From NCBI GenBank assembly GCA_964370115.1, contig CAYJIA010000078.1:1-7138 (forward strand): 7,138 bases of DNA. The letters run 5' to 3'. Source of the DNA: SIG603 sp964370115. Lineage in GTDB: Bacteria > Bacillota > Clostridia > Oscillospirales > Acutalibacteraceae. This document shows, piece after piece, positions 1 through 4,524 of the stretch. Each line of letters opens with the position of its first letter. The first letter of the stretch is position 1. The position numbers and the translations under genes were made by a program. The notes under the pieces are model-generated. The model had not been told where the DNA came from and did not search any database. It saw nothing but the letters and a program-made list of their open reading frames with translations.

Positions 1-4
1 TAAT

Positions 5-346
5 TTACCTCTCTACATTTTTATTTTTACTCTCCATAAACTTAACTGCATTTTGAATACAGGTGTCAGTGCTGTCACGCAACATATCAAGATATGAATC
101 ATCTGAATTAAGCCATGCACTATACAAGGAGTCGAGCGGTTTTTCGAGTGAGTACAATGCTTTTGCTTCTTTGTATGGTAAATCGTCATCGTTAAAGAGC
201 AACAATAAATCCTCTTTCATAACTTTTTCATAGCATTTTTCTACCATTTCATCAGGTGGTAGAGCCTTTAATTCATCTATAAATTTGTTATATTCACCCT
301 CTAATTTTTCATATAGCTTAATGTTTATTTCTTGTGTTTTGTTCAT
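5..346 (-). CDS. DUF3848-like small protein
   Basis: 113-residue acidic, helix-rich soluble protein with no signal peptide, membrane segment or catalytic motif. The pattern of an N-terminal helix with LYEKLEGEY, then a PPDEMVEKCYE segment, a KEDLLLLF segment and a C-terminal YLDMLRDSTDT segment resembles the DUF3848 family, which I recall from gut Clostridia and their mobile elements. That match is from memory and no function is established. The ATG at 344-346 is preceded by AAAGGAG at 354-360 with 7 nt spacing, which supports the start. It is the last gene of the leftward series. The repeat copy in front of it keeps the terminator hairpin but has lost the promoter and leader found in the other copies. 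Only about 25 bp separate the truncated repeat from the start codon, so expression may depend on readthrough from the GNAT genes. Confidence 0.7.
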   Translation of the reverse strand: MNKTQEINIKLYEKLEGEYNKFIDELKALPPDEMVEKCYEKVMKEDLLLLFNDDDLPYKEAKALYSLEKPLDSLYSAWLNSDDSYLDMLRDSTDTCIQNAVKFMESKNKNVER

Positions 347-370
347 TTGGTAACTCCTTTTTTTATTATT

Positions 371-460
371 GTTTTGACAAAAAGAAAAGCACTTGCAGTT
401 TTTATGCTACAAGTGCAGTGGTTTGTGTATAATAAAATTTGTTTTACTATAAGGTATGCC
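371..460 (-). repeat. Intergenic module, copy A (truncated)
   Basis: Diverged fourth copy of the module seen at 1549-1745, 2214-2434 and 3708-3866. On the plus strand the matches are TGACAA followed by AAAGAAAAGCACTTGCAG, the hairpin, GTGCAGTG, GTGTATAAT, and a right flank of TATAAGGTATGCCCTCA equivalent to TATGAGGTGTGTGCTCA in copy B. It lacks 8 bp (AATAGATA) next to the hairpin and stops at the TGACAA block, so the extended -10 promoter and conserved leader are missing. It begins within 2 bp of the stop codon of the GNAT gene at 462. Confidence 0.85.
379..416 (-). terminator. Intrinsic terminator A after GNAT operon
   Basis: On the minus strand a 10 bp stem (GCACTTGTAG with CTGCAAGTGC, one G-U pair) closes an 8-base loop (389-416). 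It is followed by TTTTCTTTTTG. It lies 45 bp after the stop of the GNAT gene at 462 and before the DUF3848-like gene, so it could end the GNAT operon or attenuate transcription into the small gene. Confidence 0.8.
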
Positions 461-461
461 C

Positions 462-1064
462 TCAATTTATTGAGTGAAAATCATTGTCAAACTGCTTGAC
501 TTTATCTCTATTTAGCTCATCATTATATATGTCAGATTCAAAGTATCTGCCACCTTTGAACTCAGTTAAATAGTTTTCTATTAATTCCATACACATAAAA
601 GCTGGGAAATTATTACCCTCACAATCTGATATTCCGTACTCCGAAGCCTTTACAAAACCAAACTGTGGATAATACTCTGGTCGGCCAAAAAATAATATTG
701 CACCATATCCAAGTTCTTTGGATTTTGTAATCATTGCGTTTATCAAAGCTTTTCCAATTCCACGCTTTTGATATTCAGGTAAGACACTAACCGGACCAAA
801 ATTCAACACCGATAATACTCTCTCGTTTAATTTTATCACGGCATTACTACAGATAATATGACCTAAAATTACACCTTCAACTTCCGCCACCAAACTTAGT
901 TCCATTACTCCATCATGTTTTCGCAGTTCATTAATCATCCAGTGTTCATAAGGGCATCCAATTCCACCTCGCTTAATTCTATCATCAAAAGAAAAGGCAA
1001 GTTTTGTGATTTCTTCTACTCTATGATAATCTTTTTCGCATTCACTTCTTACTAAAATATCCAT
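462..1064 (-). CDS. GNAT N-acetyltransferase, YhbS-like
   Basis: 200-residue protein of the GNAT superfamily, predicted to move an acetyl group from acetyl-CoA to an unknown amine substrate in the cytoplasm. The acetyl-CoA-binding motif A is clear: FGPVSVLPEYQKRGIGKAL at about residues 89-107, with Q99-K-R-G-I-G104. The later GRPEYYPQFGF segment (about 127-137) and the FMCMEL strand (about 156-161) are characteristic of the COG3153/YhbS group as I recall it. The ATG at 1062-1064 has a modest SD (GTGAG, 1071-1075) with 6 nt spacing. It follows the GNAT gene at 1082 by 17 bp in the same direction with no module between them, so the two are cotranscribed, and terminator A follows. The C-terminal tail after about residue 170 is charged and poorly conserved in appearance. 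Family is confident; substrate is unknown. Confidence 0.88.
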   Translation of the reverse strand: MDILVRSECEKDYHRVEEITKLAFSFDDRIKRGGIGCPYEHWMINELRKHDGVMELSLVAEVEGVILGHIICSNAVIKLNERVLSVLNFGPVSVLPEYQKRGIGKALINAMITKSKELGYGAILFFGRPEYYPQFGFVKASEYGISDCEGNNFPAFMCMELIENYLTEFKGGRYFESDIYNDELNRDKVKQFDNDFHSIN

Positions 1065-1081
1065 TTCAATCTCACTTTATC

Positions 1082-1528
1082 TTATTTAGTTATATCTTTT
1101 CCCATCATAACCATGCCATTCCAACTTTCAAACCCTCTTTTTTTGTAATATTCCTCTGTAATATCTGTTCGTGAGGTAAATAAATAAGTCTTGCTTATTC
1201 CTTTTATTAACAACTCTTTTTCGAATTCTGTCATTAATTTACTGCCTATACCTTTATTTTGCATATTAGGAGTAATAAAAAAATCCTTTATAAAACAATG
1301 TTTGCAATCATAATAGGTTTCAATATCTCCAATTATTGCTCCCATAATATTATCTGAATCGTCAATACAAACCAGTCCAAAAGTATTGTTACAATTAATG
1401 AGTTCATCAAGCTTTTGTATCGCTAATTCATTAGTCCATTTATCATTCCAAGGTGGTCGATTATAAGTTTCAACATAAATTTTTGCAAGTGTTGTAATGT
1501 CTTGGTTTGAAATCACTCTGTATATCAT
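1082..1528 (-). CDS. GNAT N-acetyltransferase
   Basis: 148-residue single-domain GNAT acetyltransferase. Motif A is FFITPNMQNKGIGSKL at residues 83-98, with the pyrophosphate-binding Q90-N-K-G-I-G95. The N-terminal YNRPPWNDKWT segment (about 22-32) and the C-terminal EEYYKKRGFE segment (about 125-134) are typical of bacterial small-molecule acetyltransferases, but nothing visible fixes the substrate. The reading frame stays open up to an ATG at 1541-1543. I prefer the ATG at 1526-1528, because GGAG (1538-1541) stands 9 nt before it, whereas the upstream ATG overlaps that SD and has none of its own. It is first gene of a two-gene operon driven by the promoter of repeat copy B, and is followed after 17 bp by the second GNAT gene. 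Confidence 0.87.
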   Translation of the reverse strand: MIYRVISNQDITTLAKIYVETYNRPPWNDKWTNELAIQKLDELINCNNTFGLVCIDDSDNIMGAIIGDIETYYDCKHCFIKDFFITPNMQNKGIGSKLMTEFEKELLIKGISKTYLFTSRTDITEEYYKKRGFESWNGMVMMGKDITK

Positions 1529-1579
1529 AATACACATCTCCATATTTTATAAATTGCACAGTCAAAAAATTAACTCCAC

Positions 1580-1608
1580 AAAGATTAAATAAGCATCATT
1601 TAATCTTT
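1580..1608 (-). other. 5'-leader hairpin of GNAT operon
   Basis: A perfect 11 bp inverted repeat, AAAGATTAAAT and ATTTAATCTTT, with a 7-base loop. It begins about 7 bp downstream of the extended -10 at 1615-1620, so it would form at or near the very 5' end of the transcript. A run of six Ts lies a few bases downstream (about 1566-1571), so weak attenuation is possible; a 5'-end stabilising hairpin is equally likely. The equivalent bases in copies C and D do not pair. Confidence 0.55.
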
Positions 1609-1614
1609 AAAATC

Positions 1615-1623
1615 ACTATACCA
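1615..1623 (-). promoter_or_regulatory. Extended -10 promoter for GNAT operon
   Basis: On the minus strand TGG-TATAGT forms an extended -10 element. The -35 hexamer at 17 bp spacing is weak (TAGATA). The same element is conserved in copies C and D (TGG-TATAGT and TGA-TATAGT), while neighbouring bases vary, which supports function. It lies about 85 bp before the ATG at 1528. Confidence 0.65.
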
Positions 1624-1654
1624 TAAACATTAATACTTATCTATTGACAAAATA

Positions 1655-1694
1655 GATAAAAGAAAAGCACTTGCAGTTTTTAGGCTACAAGTGC
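1655..1694 (-). terminator. Intrinsic terminator B
   Basis: On the minus strand a 10 bp stem (1667-1694) with loop CCTAAAAA is followed by TTTTCTTTTATC. It lies about 53 bp after the stop of the GNAT gene at 1748 and just before the promoter of the next transcription unit. Confidence 0.85.
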
Positions 1695-1747
1695 AGTGTT
1701 ATGTGTGTAATTAGGTTTATTTTGTTATGAGGTGTGTGCTCATTAGT

Positions 1748-2194
1748 TTAGGTTAAGTGCATAAAAATTGTTTCCATTGTATCTGAATTCCAAGGAGCAG
1801 GCTTCTCATCAATCTTGACGAAACCATATTTTTCATACAGATTTTCGTGGTCACTAACAAGATAGACTTTATCGAAATTTAATTTTTTGGCATACTCCAA
1901 TGCAATACGAATCATTTTCTGGCTAATTCTATTTCCTCGATATTTTTCATCAATGAACATATCGCTAATATATGGTGTATATGGAACATTCGGTATACAA
2001 TCTTTTTTTACCAGTGTACAAAAACCAACAATATTAACCTCATCTAAAGCAACAAAAACTCTTTCCCAGTCTTCAAAGCTTTTATTAGTCATTCTTTTTG
2101 ATAAGTGTTTTCCTGCTGACCAAGAACATTTGTAAGCATATATAGCAACTTCTTCCCAAAGCTCATCTTGAAATGTTAACTGTTTAATTTCCAT
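1748..2194 (-). CDS. GNAT N-acetyltransferase with atypical motif A
   Basis: 148-residue GNAT-family protein. The core strand and motif A region reads YISDMFIDEKYRGNRISQKM (about residues 75-94), and a C-terminal ENLYEKYGF segment (about 117-125) is the usual GNAT motif B. In motif A, the standard Q/R-x-x-G-x-G/A becomes R86-G-N-R-I-S91, so the first conserved glycine is arginine and the second small residue is serine. I recall this YRGNR(I/L)S form from a Firmicute GNAT subgroup, so it probably still binds acetyl-CoA. The start ATG at 2192-2194 has a strong SD, GGGAGGT (2202-2208), at 7 nt. It is a monocistronic unit with its own promoter in module copy C and terminator in copy B. Substrate is unknown. 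Confidence 0.85.
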   Translation of the reverse strand: MEIKQLTFQDELWEEVAIYAYKCSWSAGKHLSKRMTNKSFEDWERVFVALDEVNIVGFCTLVKKDCIPNVPYTPYISDMFIDEKYRGNRISQKMIRIALEYAKKLNFDKVYLVSDHENLYEKYGFVKIDEKPAPWNSDTMETIFMHLT

Positions 2195-2279
2195 CTGCGG
2201 TACCTCCCATTATATAAATTGCACGGTCTAAAAGCTAGCTCCACAAATCCTAAACATTCGTCATATAACCTTTACAATC

Positions 2280-2308
2280 ACTATACCATAAACATTTATG
2301 CTTTTCAA
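2280..2308 (-). promoter_or_regulatory. Sigma-A-type promoter for GNAT gene
   Basis: On the minus strand TTGAAA (2303-2308) is separated by 17 bp from TATAGT (2280-2285), with an extended TGG (2286-2288) directly in front of the -10. This is the best-formed promoter of the module family. It lies about 85 bp before the ATG at 2194. Confidence 0.75.
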
Positions 2309-2317
2309 CTGACAGAA

Positions 2318-2360
2318 TAGATAAAAGAAATGCACTTGCAGTTTTTAGGCTACAAGTGCA
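2318..2360 (-). terminator. Intrinsic terminator C
   Basis: On the minus strand an 11 bp stem (2331-2360; TGCACTTGTAG with CTGCAAGTGCA) with loop CCTAAAAA is followed by TTTCTTTTATC. The outermost T-A pair is gained in this copy, extending the stem by one pair over A and B. It lies about 85 bp after the stop of the methyltransferase gene. Confidence 0.83.
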
Positions 2361-2446
2361 GTGTTTTGTGTGTGATTAGATTTATTTTATTCGTGGTTTG
2401 AAATTTGTTTTGTAATGAGGTGTGTGCACATTTAATGAAGTAACAA

Positions 2447-3241
2447 TTAAATTTTCCTAGCTTTAATCACAAAAGTAACTGGGAGCATTTCAGCTTTTTT
2501 TGAAAAATTATTAAACTGTTTTTTAATAATATCCTCATCTGATTCTTCTATCATTTTTTCAATGGTAAATCCTGCTTTTGATAAAGCGTTTATATAGGTT
2601 GACAACTTTCTATCTGATAACGATAATGTTGTTCCGTTAAGCGGAACAGTATACCATGATTCATCAAAATAGCATTTATTGAAAACCAACATATCATTCT
2701 CATATGCAACACATTTATGAATAGGGTGAGACCAACTAAAAATGAAAATACCATCTTTTTTTAAATAAGAATAAATTCGGCAAAACGTTCCTAACAAATC
2801 AGTTGTCCAACCAATTCCATACACTGAATAAGCACAATCAAAATAAGATTTTTGCAAACCACATTCTTCTTCCATAGCTGAACAAATTAAATTAGCAGTT
2901 ATTCCATTTGAAATTAAATACTCACGAGATTTATTAATTTGTTCTTTTGAAATGTCAACTCCCCAAAGTTCGGATGCCCCACAATCAGATATATATTTTA
3001 GAGAATCTCCTCGTCCACATCCTATTTCTAAAACTTTTTTCCCGATTAAGCTACCAAATAATTTGCATTTTTCTTCTGACGTGAACGCTCCATACATAGG
3101 TAATGCAGTAGTGCCTAAAATATCGTTTCCTTTAGTGTCCCAAAATGAATTATTAATCTTATGGATATCTTCATTATTTTTCTCAACTTCAAGTGCATAG
3201 CTTACCTCGCCTGCACCAATAATATTTGTTTTCTGATTCAT
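2447..3241 (-). CDS. Class I SAM-dependent methyltransferase (surviving half)
   Basis: The part of the broken fusion that could still make a complete enzyme, about 264 residues from the ATG at 3239-3241 (MNQKTNII). Motif I is VLEIGCGRGDSL, motif II has the acidic SAM-ribose ligand in LWGVDIS, the post-II region includes ICSAMEEECG, and the YFDCAYSVYGIGW segment matches motif IV of Rossmann-fold methyltransferases. The FSWSHPIHKC segment that follows is typical of small-molecule methyltransferases related to UbiE/Methyltransf_11; the substrate is unknown. The reading frame is open back to an ATG at 3395-3397, but that lies in the middle of the HTH and has no SD. The ATG at 3239 has only a G-rich stretch (GGAAGGGG) 11 nt upstream plus AAGGAA immediately before it, so its start is uncertain. 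Without suppression or internal initiation the domain may not be translated. Confidence 0.7.
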   Translation of the reverse strand: MNQKTNIIGAGEVSYALEVEKNNEDIHKINNSFWDTKGNDILGTTALPMYGAFTSEEKCKLFGSLIGKKVLEIGCGRGDSLKYISDCGASELWGVDISKEQINKSREYLISNGITANLICSAMEEECGLQKSYFDCAYSVYGIGWTTDLLGTFCRIYSYLKKDGIFIFSWSHPIHKCVAYENDMLVFNKCYFDESWYTVPLNGTTLSLSDRKLSTYINALSKAGFTIEKMIEESDEDIIKKQFNNFSKKAEMLPVTFVIKARKI

Positions 3242-3625
3242 TTCCTTTTTTGCCCCTTCCATTAATATTAATTTGAAGGTTAATCGTGGGTATGTTTTCA
3301 AGAAAATGCTTTCTTTATTAATCAAAGACGGTGCGATTCCAAAATTATTACTAAAGGCTCTTGAAAATGCAGACGCCGACTCATACCCATAGCGCATAGC
3401 GACATCAATTATCTTGTCACCATTTTTAATGTCGTTTACTGCTAAACTAAGTCGTCTTTTGCGTATATATTCCGAAACAGAAACTTGTGCAAGCGATGAA
3501 AATATGCGTCTAAACTCCCATTCTGAGCAGTTTAATAGTTTAGCGGCGAACGAATATTAAATTTTGCCGTCAAGATTATTCTCAATGTATTCAATAACAT
3601 TATTCATTAACTTTTGATATCCCAA
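2447..3625 (-). pseudogene. AraC-type HTH / methyltransferase fusion, nonsense mutation
   Basis: The intact gene would encode about 392 residues. A TTG start at 3623-3625 has a strong SD, GGAGGTGAG (3631-3639), at 5 nt. The first 22 codons (including VIEYIENNLDGKI) open an AraC-type HTH domain, then codon 23 is TAA (3557-3559). In the same frame the sequence continues as YSFAAKLLNCSEWEFRRIFS, a regulator-like recognition region, then RKRRLSLA, then YGYESASAFSRAFSNNFG (second HTH). No shift of frame is needed, so one substitution (for example from GAA or GAT) accounts for the break. After the HTH comes a YPRLTFKLILMEGAKKEMN linker. I recall this linker from AraC regulators that carry a GyrI-like effector-binding domain; here a SAM-dependent methyltransferase follows instead. 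The promoter and leader are in module copy D, and terminator C follows. A real nonsense mutation is more likely than suppression, but a sequencing error cannot be excluded. Confidence 0.8.
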
Positions 3626-3652
3626 CTAAACTCACCTCCAGAATTAAATATA

Positions 3653-3687
3653 ACACAAAATAAAGCGCTTTTCTTTGCATTTTGTGT
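3653..3687 (-). other. Leader hairpin before HTH-methyltransferase gene
   Basis: A 9 bp inverted repeat, ACACAAAAT and ATTTTGTGT, extended inward by AAAG/CTTT across a 2-base bulge, with a 7-base loop. It sits between the conserved leader block of module copy D and the SD at 3631-3639. It has no T-run, so it is not a terminator. It could be an mRNA structure affecting translation or a palindromic operator for the encoded AraC-type regulator. It is absent from the other module copies. Confidence 0.45.
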
Positions 3688-3773
3688 ATTCTACTGTACA
3701 CCTAAAACAAATTGCACTGTTAAAAAGCTAACTCCACAAATCATTCAGAATTAGACACATAACTTGTACAATC

Positions 3774-3782
3774 ACTATATCA
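3774..3782 (-). promoter_or_regulatory. Extended -10 promoter for HTH-methyltransferase gene
   Basis: On the minus strand TGA-TATAGT, conserved in place with copies B and C. The hexamer 17 bp upstream (TAGTAT) is a poor -35, so recognition would rest on the extended -10. The inferred leader to the TTG start at 3625 is about 140 nt, longer than for the other units. Confidence 0.6.
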
Positions 3783-3813
3783 TAAACATATATTAAATAC
3801 TACTGACAAAATA

Positions 3814-3853
3814 GATAAAAGAAAAGCACTTGCAGTTTTTTAGGCTACAAGTG
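3814..3853 (-). terminator. Intrinsic terminator D after ABC operon
   Basis: On the minus strand a 9 bp stem (3827-3853; CACTTGTAG with CTGCAAGTG) with a 9-base loop is followed by CTTTTCTTTTATC. The outer G-C pair of the other copies is lost here. It begins about 15 bp after the TGA of the small permease gene. Confidence 0.82.
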
Positions 3854-3867
3854 TTTTGCGTTATTTA

Positions 3868-4524
3868 TCATCTCTTAACCCTAAACAGCAAATCACCTAA
3901 AATTATTAAGGCTAGTGATATGAGTAGTAAGGGCATATAATTAGATACTGCTGTAAACATGTCCTGCGTTGGGAACATCGGGTTTATCATATTAAACTGT
4001 AGTGTAGTCTCTGTTGGGAAGGCGAATATGAATATTTGATATAATAAAATTAAAATGAATGGTATAAACATTGTTTTTGTTAAGAATAACAGGAAATATG
4101 CTGCGGATGCAAATACTGTGCACTGCATTAGTATTACGGGAAGTTCGGGCATATAGTTCCATGTGAAAACTGACATTCCTATAAACAAGTAAACAACGTG
4201 CATTACATACCATAAAAAGATTATTACAAAGTCAATAAGTACCGACTTTTTATAAGTGTAGTACAGTTCCCTAATGTTGCTTTCGGTGTAATCTGCTAAG
4301 ACAAACAGCACCCATAGGCAACTTGTAAAGGGGATAGAGGTTTGTAATAACATGAAAATTTGATAAAACGCAGTGTGATTAAACCCATACATCGAGATAT
4401 TCGCAAAAGCCATTAAAGGTATGTACAAAAATAAGATTATAACAGGCACAAAGTAGATAAGTGAGAGTTTTTTAAAATTGAGATAGGTGAGTCGAAATAT
4501 TCCTAAATGTTTTTTATTATACAT
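3868..4524 (-). CDS. ABC-2-type permease, six-helix
   Basis: 218-residue hydrophobic protein with about six predicted membrane helices (roughly residues 21-42, 53-75, 93-116, 127-148, 150-172 and 194-214), short loops and a terminal RVKR anchor. No signal peptide or soluble domain. Size and position next to the ATPase fit a membrane subunit of an ABC-2 exporter; no substrate motif is visible. Its ATG (4522-4524) lies inside the 3' end of the ATPase gene, overlapping by 22 bp in another frame, and it has no clear SD, so translation is probably coupled to termination of the ATPase. It is the last gene of the three-gene operon and is followed by terminator D. Confidence 0.8.
   Translation of the reverse strand: MYNKKHLGIFRLTYLNFKKLSLIYFVPVIILFLYIPLMAFANISMYGFNHTAFYQIFMLLQTSIPFTSCLWVLFVLADYTESNIRELYYTYKKSVLIDFVIIFLWYVMHVVYLFIGMSVFTWNYMPELPVILMQCTVFASAAYFLLFLTKTMFIPFILILLYQIFIFAFPTETTLQFNMINPMFPTQDMFTAVSNYMPLLLISLALIILGDLLFRVKR

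Larger units (their letters stand above)
1549..1745 (-). repeat. Intergenic module, copy B (full)
   Basis: Near-complete copy. Plus-strand landmarks in order: ATAAATTGCAC, TTAACTCCACAAA, AATCACTATACCATAAACAT, TTGACAAAATAGATAAAAG, the hairpin, GTGCAGTGTTATGTGTGTAA, TTAGGTTTATTTTGTTATGA and GGTGTGTGCTCATTA. It fills the gap between two unrelated GNAT genes: it ends 2 bp from the stop of the gene at 1748 and starts 20 bp before the ATG at 1528. Its copies at 2214-2434 and 3708-3866 share the same order and orientation. Confidence 0.92.
2214..2434 (-). repeat. Intergenic module, copy C (full, with insertion)
   Basis: Near-complete copy. Plus-strand landmarks: ATAAATTGCAC, GCTAGCTCCACAAAT, AATCACTATACCATAAACAT, CTGACAGAATAGATAAAAG, the hairpin, GTGCAGTGTTTTGTGTGTGA, TTAGATTTATTTTAT and TGAGGTGTGTGCACATTTA. 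Relative to copy B it has about 24 extra bases (about 2391-2414) between the last two blocks. It spans from 19 bp before the GNAT start at 2194 to 12 bp from the methyltransferase stop at 2447. Confidence 0.92.
3708..3866 (-). repeat. Intergenic module, copy D
   Basis: Plus-strand landmarks: CAAATTGCACTGTTAAAAAG, CTAACTCCACAAAT, AATCACTATATCATAAACAT, CTGACAAAATAGATAAAAG and the hairpin, then a shortened right flank that lacks CAGTG next to the stem (GTGTTTTGCGTTATTTA). It ends 1 bp from the stop of the ABC permease at 3868 and serves as terminator for the exporter operon and promoter for the HTH-methyltransferase gene. The right-hand TGAGGTGTGTGC block of copies B and C is missing. Confidence 0.9.

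Noticed and set aside
1526..1543. ATG at 1541-1543 as start of the GNAT gene
   Set aside because: It overlaps the only SD-like GGAG (1538-1541), which is properly spaced for the ATG at 1526-1528.
1637..1659. 9 bp inverted repeat TTATCTATT/AATAGATAA as an operator
   Set aside because: Found only in copy B; the left arm is not preserved in copies C and D, and the sequence is simple A/T-rich DNA where chance palindromes are common.
1544..1747. Riboswitch or T-box in the leader
   Set aside because: The terminator hairpin lies upstream of the promoter, not between promoter and gene, and no known aptamer core or T-box motif is visible.
1887..2135. Open plus-strand frames at 1887-2135, 2952-3200 and 4659-4934
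   Set aside because: They lie opposite well-supported minus-strand genes with family motifs, and their translations show no recognisable domain.
1549..2434. MITE or insertion-sequence copies
   Set aside because: No terminal inverted repeats or target-site duplications bound the modules, and they sit precisely between stop and start codons rather than at random sites.
3395..3397. ATG at 3395-3397 as start of a methyltransferase gene
   Set aside because: It is in the middle of the second HTH of an AraC-type domain, has no SD, and the same frame continues upstream to an SD-equipped TTG at 3625 through a single stop.
389..3853. CRISPR array
   Set aside because: Only four repeat copies, separated by whole genes, with diverged sequence and no regular spacers.
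371..3866. Integron cassette array with attC sites
   Set aside because: The repeats recur at gene boundaries as attC sites do, but I found no RYYYAAC ... GTTRRRY pair in the right order. They contain promoters, which attC-bounded cassettes usually lack, and no integrase gene is in the window.
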